64,000 bases of DNA from GCA-002727615 sp964442655 (GTDB lineage: Bacteria; Pseudomonadota; Alphaproteobacteria; TMED109), in assembly GCA_964442655.1 (NCBI GenBank), contig CAYTZM010000007.1:40244-104243 (forward strand), written 5' to 3'. The translations under genes were made by a program, and so were the position numbers. Below the pieces are notes generated by a model. It had not been told where the DNA came from. It saw only the letters and a list, made by a program, of their open reading frames with translations, and made no database searches. Positions 52,700 to 61,879 of the stretch are shown here, in pieces (the first letter of the stretch is position 1; each line of letters begins with the position of its first letter).

Positions 52700-53008
52700 T
52701 TGGTAAAAAAAAATACAGAAAATATAGAAAAATCGTTAGATAAATTATCTCAAAAAATTGAAGTTATTAAGACAAAGGAGAATATACAGAAAACAAAAAC
52801 CAACCAAAACTATTCAGGACTAGCACAAGCTTTCAAAATAGTTTCAGAATTATTTGCAAATGTTTTAGTTGGAGGTTGTATAGGTTGGACATTAGATTAT
52901 TTTTTTGATACTAAACCAATTTTGTTAATTATTTTTTTGATTCTTGGAATTATATCAGGTATTTACACTTCATATAAATCAGCAAAAAAATTAAATATAA
53001 ACGATTAA
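52700..53008 (+). CDS. atpI: ATP synthase accessory protein AtpI/AtpZ
   Basis: A 102-residue membrane protein with a charged N-terminus, then two helices (LFANVLVGGCIGWTLDYFF; LLIIFLILGIISGIYTSY). The GW-LD motif between them is typical of AtpI/AtpZ, which assists c-ring assembly. The start is a TTG at 52700 with AAGG about 8 bases upstream. It heads atpI-atpB-atpE-atpF'-atpF; the F1 genes are elsewhere. Confidence 0.9.
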   Translation: MVKKNTENIEKSLDKLSQKIEVIKTKENIQKTKTNQNYSGLAQAFKIVSELFANVLVGGCIGWTLDYFFDTKPILLIIFLILGIISGIYTSYKSAKKLNIND

Positions 53009-53030
53009 ATTTATTTTTAGGATTAAATAA

Positions 53031-53822
53031 TTGAAACAATTAAAATATATTTTTTTACCCTTTATTATCTTTTTATTAAGTAGTTCTGCGTATTCTGCAT
53101 CCCCATTAAAACAGTTTGAAATTACTCGTCCATTTGGTTTGATGGAAATTGCAGGAGTTGATGTTTCTATTACTAATTCATCAATTATGATGATAAGTAT
53201 ACTAATAATTCTTAATGTTTTCTTAATTTTATCTACCAGAAAAAAGGCAATAATACCTAGTAGGCTACAATCAATTGCTGAAATGAGCTATGAAATGATT
53301 TATAACACCACTAAGGATAATTTAGGTAAGAATGGCGCTCAATATTTTCCACTAATATATTCATTATTTATGTTTATTTTACTTTGTAATATGTTAGGAC
53401 TTATACCTTATAGCTTTACAGTTACAAGTCATATTATAATTACTTTTGCCATAGCTTTTGGAATTTTTATATTTGCAACCATTTTAGGATTTATATTACA
53501 TGGGTTTAAATATTTAAGATTATTTTTACCAGAAGGAGTACCTATATTTTTAGCTCCTTTATTAATTCCAATTGAAATAGTTTCGTATATCTCGAGACCA
53601 ATAAGCCTAGCAGTTAGACTTGCAGCTAATATGATGGCAGGACATACAATGATAAAAGTTTTTGCAGGTTTTGTAGTTGCATTAGGTATATTCGGTGTAG
53701 CACCTTTTATATTTATAGTTTTACTATATATTTTAGAAACATTAATTGCGTTTTTACAAGCTTATGTATTTGCAGTATTGACTTGCTTATATTTAAGTGA
53801 TTCTTTTCACCCAGGTCATTAA
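53031..53822 (+). CDS. atpB: ATP synthase Fo subunit a
   Basis: Subunit a forms the proton half-channels. The 263-residue protein contains NSSIMMISILIILN, LIPYSFTVTSHI, and the helix with the essential arginine, SRPISLAVRLAANMMAGHT. The N-terminus before SPLKQFEI is a hydrophobic stretch ending in SSAYSA, like a cleavable signal peptide. The start is a TTG at 53031 with AGGA 8 bases upstream; no ATG lies in this part. atpE follows 19 bases later. Confidence 0.96.
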   Translation: MKQLKYIFLPFIIFLLSSSAYSASPLKQFEITRPFGLMEIAGVDVSITNSSIMMISILIILNVFLILSTRKKAIIPSRLQSIAEMSYEMIYNTTKDNLGKNGAQYFPLIYSLFMFILLCNMLGLIPYSFTVTSHIIITFAIAFGIFIFATILGFILHGFKYLRLFLPEGVPIFLAPLLIPIEIVSYISRPISLAVRLAANMMAGHTMIKVFAGFVVALGIFGVAPFIFIVLLYILETLIAFLQAYVFAVLTCLYLSDSFHPGH

Positions 53823-53841
53823 TTAACTAAAGGAGATAAAA

Positions 53842-54066
53842 ATGGATATTGAAGCAGCAAAATTAATAGGAGCAGGATTAGCTACTATAGGTGTAGCTGG
53901 CGCTGGAGTAGGTATTGGTACTATTTTTGGACAATATGTCTCTGGTTCCATGCGCAATCCCGCAGCAGCCCCAAAGGTATTTGGAAATGTACTACTAGGT
54001 TTTGCGTTAACAGAAGCTGTTGCTCTATACGCTCTAGTTATGGCATTCCTTATTATGTTTAGTTAA
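53842..54066 (+). CDS. atpE: ATP synthase Fo subunit c
   Basis: The 74-residue c subunit forms the rotor ring. It has two helices with the glycine-rich first one (GAGLATIGVAGAGVGIGTIFG), the polar loop RNPAAAPK, and the proton-carrying carboxylate E58 in LGFALTEAVALYAL. The glutamate and the lack of extra sodium-ligand residues fit a proton-driven enzyme. A strong AAAGGAG precedes the ATG, as expected for the most abundant Fo subunit. Confidence 0.97.
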   Translation: MDIEAAKLIGAGLATIGVAGAGVGIGTIFGQYVSGSMRNPAAAPKVFGNVLLGFALTEAVALYALVMAFLIMFS

Positions 54067-54109
54067 AATAAATTTTTAAGTTTTAAATATAATGTAAAGA
54101 ACAGTATTT

Positions 54110-54688
54110 ATGCGTTTACTCTTTATAATTAATATAATATTATTTATATTCTATACAAAGAACTGTTTTGCTAAAAGTGAGGCAGCTGGCATGCCACAAA
54201 TGTCAATTCCTGATTTTATGCCACAGCTAGTATGGTTATGTATAGTGTTTCCTCTATTGTATTTATCTATGAAATATTTAGCCCTTCCAAGAATTTCACA
54301 AATAATTTCAAATAGAGCACTAAAAATATCAAACAATATAAATAAAGCAGAAGAAATTAGAGATAAGATCGTTCAAGCTAATAAAGAACATGAAATAGCT
54401 CTAGAGACTACTAATTTAGAAATTAAAAAAATTATCAATAATATTAATATTAAAACAACAGAAGAAGCTGAAAAAAAATTGCAAAAATGTCAATCAGACA
54501 TTAATGATAAAATACAAAAAGAAAAAACTAAATTAGAGAAAGAATTTTTAAAGTTTAACAGAAACATTGAGAACATATCATTAGAATTAGTACAAGACAT
54601 GGCTAAAAAAATTTATAATCAAGAGCCTAAAACTAAGATATTAAAAACAAAAATTAATAAGTATATGGAAAGATATAGTAATGAATGA
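54110..54688 (+). CDS. atpG: ATP synthase Fo subunit b'
   Basis: A 192-residue peripheral-stalk subunit. After an N-terminal hydrophobic signal-like segment (to about NCFA) comes the b' pattern MPQMSIPDFMPQLVWLCIVFP with a single anchor helix, then a long coiled coil. b' beside b is typical of alphaproteobacteria and cyanobacteria. Its last 8 bases ATGAATGA contain the atpF start, one of five 8-base overlaps in the window. Some annotations call this gene atpF' or atpX. Confidence 0.9.
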   Translation: MRLLFIINIILFIFYTKNCFAKSEAAGMPQMSIPDFMPQLVWLCIVFPLLYLSMKYLALPRISQIISNRALKISNNINKAEEIRDKIVQANKEHEIALETTNLEIKKIINNINIKTTEEAEKKLQKCQSDINDKIQKEKTKLEKEFLKFNRNIENISLELVQDMAKKIYNQEPKTKILKTKINKYMERYSNE

Positions 54689-55184
54689 ATTATTTCATGA
54701 TGCAGAATTTTGGGTTTTAATCGCATTTATAATCTTTATTTTATTAATTGTCCGTAAAGGCAAGTCTGTAGTAGAAAAAACACTAGATGATAGATCAAAT
54801 ACAATTAAAGACAAAATTAACAATTCTAAAAATGCCTTACATGAAGCTCAAAAATTGTTAAAAAATAGCCAAGATTTACTTAGAGAACATAAAAAATCTG
54901 CAAAGGATATTATTAAAGAGCAAAAAGCAATAGCAGATAATAATGCTAAAAATTATTTATTAAATATTAATAAAGAGATTGATAGGAAGATATTATCAGC
55001 TGAAAAAGAAATAGAATATATGCATATAAATACAATTAATAATATTCAAGAAAAAATTAGCACGGTTACCATTAAAACATTAGAAGATTTATTTTCAAAT
55101 GAACTTAAATCATTCAATAAAAGTAATCTATTTGAAAATTTTTTGAAAGAAGTTCCTGAAGCGTTATCAAATTATAAGAAATAG
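54681..55184 (+). CDS. atpF: ATP synthase Fo subunit b
   Basis: A 167-residue stalk subunit with an N-terminal anchor (AEFWVLIAFIIFILLIV) and an all-helical charged stalk (KTLDDRSNTIKDKINNSKNA). It lacks the signal-like leader of b'. It overlaps atpG/atpF' by 8 bases and ends the Fo operon; the next gene is convergent. Confidence 0.94.
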   Translation: MNELFHDAEFWVLIAFIIFILLIVRKGKSVVEKTLDDRSNTIKDKINNSKNALHEAQKLLKNSQDLLREHKKSAKDIIKEQKAIADNNAKNYLLNINKEIDRKILSAEKEIEYMHINTINNIQEKISTVTIKTLEDLFSNELKSFNKSNLFENFLKEVPEALSNYKK

Positions 55185-55213
55185 AATTCTTTTTTTAAAC
55201 ATTATTTATTCCA

Positions 55214-55747
55214 TTACTTAGGCATAACAAATCCTAGTAAAATTTTTAATTCATTAAATTTTTTAACAAACTTTTTTGGCAATACAAATTTTATAGAATC
55301 TTCGTTTGTATTAAAAGATAATAAACTATCTTGATTTTCAAAATTAAAAGTGTACATTTCTTTATCTATAATTTTCTTATTCCTATCAATTAGAGCAACT
55401 ATATATTCAAAATTTTGTACATCTGCATTGATGTGTTTTTCATCTTCATATAAAATATTAAAATTTATTATGATCTCTATTAAATATAATGAACTATTTT
55501 CATTTTTCTCTATATAACATTCCCAATGAACTTTATTAAAAGTTATATTGTATAAAAGTTGATTATCATTATCTAATACTTGTAGTTGATCCAAGCCATT
55601 GATTAGCTTTAAGTCTGGACAATTTGTATTTTGTTTATCTACAAGAATAGAATCATAAACATTACCAATTTTAATATCAGAAACTCCGCAAGAAACTAAA
55701 ACTAAAATAGATATAATACTTAAAAGGACTTTATAAAAAACTACCAT
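55214..55747 (-). CDS. Putative lipoprotein of unknown function
   Basis: A 177-residue protein with a lipoprotein signal ending in lipobox LVSC (C20). The mature part starts GVSDIKIG and includes NCPDLKLINGLDQLQ and VHWECYIEKN; two cysteines (in NCPDL and HWECY) may form a disulfide. Alphaproteobacteria often have a hypothetical lipoprotein of about this size with a CP and a later C-x-Y pattern, but I know no function. It is convergent with atpF and divergent from thrB. Confidence 0.75.
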   Translation of the reverse strand: MVVFYKVLLSIISILVLVSCGVSDIKIGNVYDSILVDKQNTNCPDLKLINGLDQLQVLDNDNQLLYNITFNKVHWECYIEKNENSSLYLIEIIINFNILYEDEKHINADVQNFEYIVALIDRNKKIIDKEMYTFNFENQDSLLSFNTNEDSIKFVLPKKFVKKFNELKILLGFVMPK

Positions 55748-55797
55748 ATTTTATCCCAAACATATAATATAATAAAATAATTTCACAGGTTTATTAT

Positions 55798-56772
55798 ATG
55801 GCATATTTAACTAAATTAAAAAACAATGATATAAAAGAAATATGTTTTAATTACAACATTAAATACTACAATAAATTCATTCCTGTATATGAAGGCATTC
55901 AAAATAGCAATTATATAATTTATAGTAAAAAGAAATATTTACTAACAATTTATGAAGATAAAGATGTTTTAAGAAACCTTACTAAATATTTAAAATTAAT
56001 GATTTATTTAGGCAATAATAATATTCCTTGTCCTATTCCTCTTAAAAATATTAATAATAATATAATTTCAAATTATATTAATAAGAAATACTCTATTTTT
56101 AATTTTCTAAATGGAAAACATTTAAATAAACATTTCCTATATCAATATCTAGATCTAGGAGAACACCTAGCTAAAATACATTTTACTACAAAAACATATC
56201 CCATTAAGATTAATAATAATTTTAATATTAAGTTTTATTCCTCAATAATTAATAAATATGGCAACATCATTAACAAATATAATAAGGACTTATCAAAAAA
56301 ATTTAAATATACAGTTCAAGAATATAAAAAAATTAAAAAATATAACTTACCAGAAGGATTAATACATGCTGATTTATTTCCTGATAATGTTTTATTCTAT
56401 AAAAGAAAAATCTCAGGACTTTTAGACTTCTATTATGCATGTAATAACTATTTAATTTGTGATTTATCCATAGTAATAATCTCTTGGTGTTTCCAGAAAA
56501 ATACTGAACCTGTCAAGCTCAATACCAATAAAATCAAAAATATTTTAAGAGGATATAATAATATAAGAAGAATTACTAAAAAAGAGTTAAATGTTTTGAA
56601 TTTAGTCAATAAAATATATTGTATAAGATTCTTTCTTACTAGACTAATAGATATGGATAAAAATTTAAATTCTAAATATATCCAAACTAAGAACCCATTA
56701 GAATATTTTAATAAATTTTTATACTTTGATAGAAATAATATCAATTATGAGGAACTTTTAAACAATGACTAA
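55798..56772 (+). CDS. thrB: Homoserine kinase, ThrB type II (aminoglycoside-phosphotransferase fold)
   Basis: Phosphorylates homoserine for threonine synthesis. The 324-residue protein belongs to the kinase-like family, not the GHMP family of E. coli ThrB: N-terminal VYEGIQNSNYII, the catalytic loop GLIHADLFPDNVLF with Asp and Asn, and the metal-binding LLDFYYA. The call rests on the match to alphaproteobacterial ThrB and on rnhA following directly, a conserved pair. An AGG stands 8 bases upstream of the ATG. It overlaps rnhA by 8 bases (ATGACTAA). thrC lies at 60460 on the other strand. Confidence 0.9.
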   Translation: MAYLTKLKNNDIKEICFNYNIKYYNKFIPVYEGIQNSNYIIYSKKKYLLTIYEDKDVLRNLTKYLKLMIYLGNNNIPCPIPLKNINNNIISNYINKKYSIFNFLNGKHLNKHFLYQYLDLGEHLAKIHFTTKTYPIKINNNFNIKFYSSIINKYGNIINKYNKDLSKKFKYTVQEYKKIKKYNLPEGLIHADLFPDNVLFYKRKISGLLDFYYACNNYLICDLSIVIISWCFQKNTEPVKLNTNKIKNILRGYNNIRRITKKELNVLNLVNKIYCIRFFLTRLIDMDKNLNSKYIQTKNPLEYFNKFLYFDRNNINYEELLNND

Positions 56773-57199
56773 ACAAACTACATTAATATGGACAGATGGT
56801 GCTTGCTCTGGAAATCCAGGTAAAGGCGGTTGGGGAGCACTAATCAGGCATAATAATAAGGACATAGAATTATCGGGAAGTGAAGAAAATACTACTAATA
56901 ATAGAATGGAAATGATGGCAGTTATTAAAGCATTAGAAAATATATCAAATAATTATAAAGTAATATTATATACTGATAGTAAATACGTTAAAGATGGAAT
57001 AACTATTTGGATTTTTAATTGGAAAAAAAATAATTGGAAGAATAGTCAAAAAAAAGATATCAAAAATAAAGACCTCTGGTTAAGACTCGATATACTATCA
57101 CAAAAATTTGATATAGATTGGGTATGGGTTAAAGGACATTCCGATAATATAGAAAACAATATAGCTGATTCATTAGCAACATCTGCAATAAATAATTAA
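56765..57199 (+). CDS. rnhA: Ribonuclease HI
   Basis: RNase HI degrades RNA in RNA:DNA hybrids. The 144-residue protein has the four acidic residues in WTDGACSGNPG, NRMEMMAV, LYTDSKYV and IADSLA, plus the histidine of VKGHSDN. It begins inside the end of thrB and its stop overlaps that of the convergent peroxiredoxin by 3 of 4 shared bases. With rnhB at 45153 the cell has both RNase H types. Confidence 0.96.
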   Translation: MTKQTTLIWTDGACSGNPGKGGWGALIRHNNKDIELSGSEENTTNNRMEMMAVIKALENISNNYKVILYTDSKYVKDGITIWIFNWKKNNWKNSQKKDIKNKDLWLRLDILSQKFDIDWVWVKGHSDNIENNIADSLATSAINN

Positions 57200-57681
57200 C
57201 CTAAAAACTTTAAAATACTTTCAGCATTAGAAACTTCAAAAGAACCAGATTTTTCAACAGCCAAATGAACAACTTTACAATTATCTATAACCATAACAAA
57301 TCTCTTTCCTCTCTTACCTAACCCAAAAGAGCTTCCATCAAAACTTAAACCTAAGGAGTCTGAAAAATCTCCATTACCATCTGCTAAGAGTGTAACTTTA
57401 CCTTTAGAGTTCTGTTCTTTTTCCCACGCATGCATTACAAATGCATCGTTAACTGCAATACAAATAATTTCATCCACTCCCTTCTCTTTTATATCATTTG
57501 CGTATTCTATATAACCTGGTAAATGCTTTGCAGAACAGGTTGGAGTAAAAGCTCCAGGAACTGAAAATAAAACTACTTTTTTATCTTTAAAATATTCAAG
57601 TGTCTTTATTTCTTTAATTCCTTCTAATCCAATATATTTTAAGGAAGAATCAGGTACAATATCTCCTACACCTATAACCAT
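57196..57681 (-). CDS. Peroxiredoxin, Prx5/glutaredoxin-dependent type
   Basis: A 161-residue thiol peroxidase. The peroxidatic cysteine is C49 in SVPGAFTPTCSAKHLPGY, with the Thr of the active site; VNDAFVMHAWEK and FGLGKRGKRFVMVID are typical of the Prx5 subfamily. No resolving cysteine partner is obvious other than C73 or C130-like positions, consistent with 1-Cys use. AGGAG stands 7 bases before the ATG. It is convergent with rnhA. Confidence 0.94.
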   Translation of the reverse strand: MVIGVGDIVPDSSLKYIGLEGIKEIKTLEYFKDKKVVLFSVPGAFTPTCSAKHLPGYIEYANDIKEKGVDEIICIAVNDAFVMHAWEKEQNSKGKVTLLADGNGDFSDSLGLSFDGSSFGLGKRGKRFVMVIDNCKVVHLAVEKSGSFEVSNAESILKFLG

Positions 57682-57765
57682 GCTAAATCTCCTAAGTTTT
57701 TAATATTCTTTTTTACTAAATTATTATCTTTATGACTATTAATATTTATAATTATTTATGCATAC

Positions 57766-59829
57766 CTAATATGCATATACTTTAAATTTTTCCTCTATTT
57801 TTTCAATAGACAATAATTCAGAAAATAAAACACCTTGTATATTATTTTTATTATAAATTGCATTGAAAGGAATACCGTATCTATTTAATTTATGCATAAA
57901 ATTAGCAATATTTTTATTTTGCTTTGTCCAATCACCTCTCATTAAGACAATATTATATTGTTTAACTAAGCTAAAAAAATTTTTATTATTTAATACTAAA
58001 ATTTTATTTACTTTGCAAGTAACACACCAATCTGCTGTAATATCAACAAATACTGTTTTATTATTATTAACCAGATCTATTAAATGTTCTTCATTAAATA
58101 CTTCCCATTTATCATAAGTATTTTTTATATTTACATCATCAATATTTTTAGAAAAAATATAATTTATAAATATAAAACTAATAATAATATATGAAGCTAG
58201 AATAATTGATTTAAATTTAATTTTATAATTAAATAAGAATAATACTAAAACTAAAAATAATATAAAAAGTAAAGAGGATTTCCACCCAATTAATGTTAAA
58301 AGTATAGATAATAACCATATTCCTGTTAAAAATAAACCTGCAGATAAAATATAACGTAAATAATTTATCCAGCTACCAGGTTTCGGCAATAATTTTATTA
58401 ATTTAGGAAAAAGGCAAATTATTAAATATGGTAATGACATACCTATGCCTAAAAATAAAAATATTAAAAATATTATTAATGAGTTAGATGCTAAGGCAAA
58501 TCCTACAGCAGTTCCTAAAAAAGGTGCTGAACAAGGTGTTGATAATAATGTAGCAAAAGCTCCCTCAAAAAAAGATTTTCCATATTCTCTATTATCTATA
58601 AATTTATTAATAAAATTATTAAAATTGCTAGATAAATTAAATTTAATAAAATTTAGTAAATTTGCTGAAAAAATAATAAGAATACTAATAAGTACACAAA
58701 TAAATATTGGTTGCTGGAATTGAATACCCCAACCCACTTCTGCACCAAAAGATTTTAATATATAAAGTATTAAAGCAAGAATAAGAAATGAAAATATTAC
58801 TCCTAAAGATGTATATAAAAAATTTAATCGTATTTCACGAACAGATGTATTATAACTACTTACTACCCTTGAAACTTTTAATGTTAATACAGGCAAGACA
58901 CAGGGCATAAAATTTAATATAACCCCTCCTAATAATGCTATTCCTATGATTAATAGCAAATTATTATAATCTTTAGTAATTACATTAATATCTTTTACAA
59001 AAAAAGATAAACTTCCTTTAACTATGGTTAAATCTAAATTTTCTAAATTATCAATATTATTCTTAAATTCAAAAGAAGCTTGTATTTCATTGTTATTATT
59101 TATTATTTCTTCTAATTTATAAATCTTATAAAACTTATTATCATCTTCTAAAAATAAATCTAATTTTCCATCAGGAAAATCAATTGAACTATTAATTTTT
59201 AAAATAAATTTTTTATCAGTTTGTTTTATCAACTCTACTAAATTGATGCCTACATTATTATATGACTTAGGAACATTAGAAATTGCTTTAATTATATCAA
59301 AATGATCTTCTGTATAAAAAGCAGTTCCAGGCTCTATATTTAATTTCAAGGTTGTTTCAAAAGGTATACATATTTCCTTACAAACTTGAAAATATATATT
59401 TCCAATTATCTTCAAACTCGTATTTAGATCACTAATATAAATTTTAATAGGCAAAATTACTTCATTTTTATAAATATTAGTAAGAATATCTACTGCTTCA
59501 TATTCTTTTTCTGGGAAAGGCCAATAAATTTTATAATCTTTAATATTTTCCGAATTAGAAAAATCAACTTTTGGAGGTAGCCCCGCATCACCAGGTTGAC
59601 GCCAATAAATTTTCCAACCTTCTTCAAGTTTAAATTTTAAACCTATATAAAAATTATCATGGTTTTCTATATGAGATAAAGAAGATATAAATTTTACTTC
59701 AACCATATCCTCCTTAAATATATTATCTTTATTATTTGCATAACTAATACCTAAAAAATTAAATATTAATAACGCGTAAAATAAAAATTTTATTAATTTA
59801 TATTTAATTATCGTTATATATTTTTGCAT
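57766..59829 (-). CDS. dsbD: Thiol:disulfide interchange protein, DsbD/ScsB family
   Basis: A 687-residue inner-membrane protein that carries electrons from cytoplasmic thioredoxin to periplasmic substrates. A signal peptide precedes a periplasmic alpha domain (WKIYWRQPGDAGLPP, cysteine pair CKEIC). About eight membrane helices follow, with the redox cysteines in MPCVLPVLTLK and TPCSAPFLG, and then a C-terminal thioredoxin domain with DITADWCVTCK. The N-terminal WRxPGDAGxPP pattern is closer to ScsB-type than to E. coli DsbD. Its start overlaps the upstream acetyltransferase gene by 26 bases. Confidence 0.88.
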   Translation of the reverse strand: MQKYITIIKYKLIKFLFYALLIFNFLGISYANNKDNIFKEDMVEVKFISSLSHIENHDNFYIGLKFKLEEGWKIYWRQPGDAGLPPKVDFSNSENIKDYKIYWPFPEKEYEAVDILTNIYKNEVILPIKIYISDLNTSLKIIGNIYFQVCKEICIPFETTLKLNIEPGTAFYTEDHFDIIKAISNVPKSYNNVGINLVELIKQTDKKFILKINSSIDFPDGKLDLFLEDDNKFYKIYKLEEIINNNNEIQASFEFKNNIDNLENLDLTIVKGSLSFFVKDINVITKDYNNLLLIIGIALLGGVILNFMPCVLPVLTLKVSRVVSSYNTSVREIRLNFLYTSLGVIFSFLILALILYILKSFGAEVGWGIQFQQPIFICVLISILIIFSANLLNFIKFNLSSNFNNFINKFIDNREYGKSFFEGAFATLLSTPCSAPFLGTAVGFALASNSLIIFLIFLFLGIGMSLPYLIICLFPKLIKLLPKPGSWINYLRYILSAGLFLTGIWLLSILLTLIGWKSSLLFILFLVLVLFLFNYKIKFKSIILASYIIISFIFINYIFSKNIDDVNIKNTYDKWEVFNEEHLIDLVNNNKTVFVDITADWCVTCKVNKILVLNNKNFFSLVKQYNIVLMRGDWTKQNKNIANFMHKLNRYGIPFNAIYNKNNIQGVLFSELLSIEKIEEKFKVYAY

Positions 59830-60442
59830 ATAAAATATGATCTTTCCAAAAGTTATTAATCTTCATTGATTTTCTCAATATGCCTTCTTTTTTAAAACCA
59901 AGTTTTTCCAATAATTTCCTGGAACTTATATTTTCTTCTAAAGTATATGCTTGAATTCTATTTAATTTAATTTCATTAAAAATATATGGAAATAAAATAT
60001 TTATAGACTCATACATGTATCCCTTTGAGGTAAAATCTTTTCCTAACCAATATCCAATATTAGCAGTCTGCATTACTCCTCTTTCTATATTAGAAATATT
60101 AATTCCACCCATAAGGGTTTTGTCATTTTTGTCAAAACATAAAAAAGTATAAGCTTGGTCATAAGCAGCTTTAGTACGCTGGAGTCTTAATTGTCTCATA
60201 TATGAGCTCTTATTACATTTATTAACGTCCCAATAAGGCTCCGATTTTTGCAAAAAATCATAAGAATTTATTCTTAGCTTTACCCATTGCCTCCAATCTC
60301 TCCTTCTAGGATGTCTCAATAAAACCCTTTTACCAATAATATTATTTTTTGGAAAAATACCTTTTAATGTATAAGCAATTTTCTTAAGTCTGGTTCCTTT
60401 AAAAGTTCTTTTATTAAAATTTTTATATCGACTAACTGACAA
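59804..60442 (-). CDS. GNAT N-acetyltransferase, RimJ-like
   Basis: A 212-residue GNAT protein. RVLLRHPRRRDWRQWVKLR opens the acetyltransferase domain, ANIGYWLGKDFTSKGYMYES is the acetyl-CoA-binding region, and YTLEENISSRKLLEKLGFKKEGILR is the C-terminal motif B. These match the RimJ/RimL group that acetylates N-terminal residues of ribosomal proteins, though the substrate is not certain. The start is a TTG at 60442 with AGGA 8 bases upstream. thrC lies 17 bases upstream. Confidence 0.87.
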   Translation of the reverse strand: MSVSRYKNFNKRTFKGTRLKKIAYTLKGIFPKNNIIGKRVLLRHPRRRDWRQWVKLRINSYDFLQKSEPYWDVNKCNKSSYMRQLRLQRTKAAYDQAYTFLCFDKNDKTLMGGINISNIERGVMQTANIGYWLGKDFTSKGYMYESINILFPYIFNEIKLNRIQAYTLEENISSRKLLEKLGFKKEGILRKSMKINNFWKDHILYAKIYNDN

Positions 60443-60459
60443 TTTATTTTTCCTGATTT

Positions 60460-61848
60460 TTATTTAACTAAATTTTTAGATATAAAATTTTTTAATAAAT
60501 TAGAGTTATTATCCAAGTTATAAAATCTTTCATTACTTTCCATAATTTTATTATAAGAATTAGGGAATTTTAGTAATCTGCCTAAAGCATTTTCTACAGC
60601 CTTAGAAAATTTAACAGGACTAGCTGTACCTAATACAATTTGTGGACCTTCTATATGACTGTGAAAACTAGCTTCAAGTCCTACTGCTGTGTGTGGATCT
60701 ATAATTCTTTTGTATTTTTGATATGTATCTTTTATTCTTTTTAATGTCATATCATCTTTAACACTCTTTCCAACAAATGTTTCTTTCAATTCATCTAATA
60801 TATCTTCATTAACTTTAAAAAATCCATTATTCTTTAATTCATTCATATATTTAACTACTATTTTAGGATCATGACCTACTACTTCAAATAATAATCTTTC
60901 AAAATTGCTAGCTACTTGAATATCCATAGAAGGACTAATAGTAGAAATTACTTCTGAAATTTTATATACTCCTGTATTAAAAAAGTCAGACAAGATTTTA
61001 TTACTGTTTGTAGCTATAATTATTTTATTTATCGGTAATCCCATTTGTTTTGCTATATAACCAGCATACGCATCTCCAAAATTCCCTGTTGGAACTGAAA
61101 AGTTTATCATTTTATTGTGCTTTAATAATTGTAGTGCAGAGTAAAAATAATAAACTACCTGAGCTAACACTCTACACCAGTTAATAGAGTTAATTGAACT
61201 TAAATTAAACTCTTTATTAAAAGAATAATTTACGAATAACTTTTTCACCAATGCTTGACAATCATCAAAATTACCGTCTATTGCTATATTAAAAATATTT
61301 TTAGAGATAACTGTAGTCATTTGTTTTCTTTGAAACTCACTTACTTTACCTTTAGGATGCAAAATAAATACATTTACCATTTTGTTATCCTTTAACGCTT
61401 CAATTGCTGCAGAACCTGTGTCTCCGGAAGTAGCTCCAAGTATAGTAATTTTATTATTGTTTGAAATTCTAGAAAACACTCTGCTAATAAATTGCATTGC
61501 AAAGTCTTTAAAAGCTAACGTAGGTCCATGATATAATTCTAACATATATAAAGAGTCTTCTAATTCTATTAATGGTGCTATATTACCATTACTAAAATTT
61601 TGATAAGATTCAATTGCCACCTCTTTTAATACATTCTCAGAGAAATTTTTATCTGTATACTTAGTAATAATTTTTACACATAAGTCTATATAAGATAAGC
61701 TTGATAATTCTTTAATCTCTTTATTCGTAAATTTTGGAATAGATACTGGAACAAATAAACCTCCATCAGAAGCTAAACCTTCCATAGTAACTTCACTAAA
61801 TGATTTATATTTAGAGAATGTAACTCCTCTAGTTGATATATAGTTCAA
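60460..61848 (-). CDS. thrC: Threonine synthase
   Basis: ThrC converts phosphohomoserine to threonine with PLP. The 462-residue protein starts YISTRG, then has the PLP lysine in YHGPTLAFKDFAMQF, the phosphate loop in GATSGDTGSAAIEAL, VPTGNFGDAYAGY and DPHTAVGLEA. Length is normal for this class. The start is a TTG at 61848. In many alphaproteobacteria a pitrilysin-family protease gene lies between thrC and the acetyltransferase; it is absent here. Confidence 0.96.
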   Translation of the reverse strand: MNYISTRGVTFSKYKSFSEVTMEGLASDGGLFVPVSIPKFTNKEIKELSSLSYIDLCVKIITKYTDKNFSENVLKEVAIESYQNFSNGNIAPLIELEDSLYMLELYHGPTLAFKDFAMQFISRVFSRISNNNKITILGATSGDTGSAAIEALKDNKMVNVFILHPKGKVSEFQRKQMTTVISKNIFNIAIDGNFDDCQALVKKLFVNYSFNKEFNLSSINSINWCRVLAQVVYYFYSALQLLKHNKMINFSVPTGNFGDAYAGYIAKQMGLPINKIIIATNSNKILSDFFNTGVYKISEVISTISPSMDIQVASNFERLLFEVVGHDPKIVVKYMNELKNNGFFKVNEDILDELKETFVGKSVKDDMTLKRIKDTYQKYKRIIDPHTAVGLEASFHSHIEGPQIVLGTASPVKFSKAVENALGRLLKFPNSYNKIMESNERFYNLDNNSNLLKNFISKNLVK

Positions 61849-61879
61849 TATAATAACCCACTAATCTACTTATAAAAAT

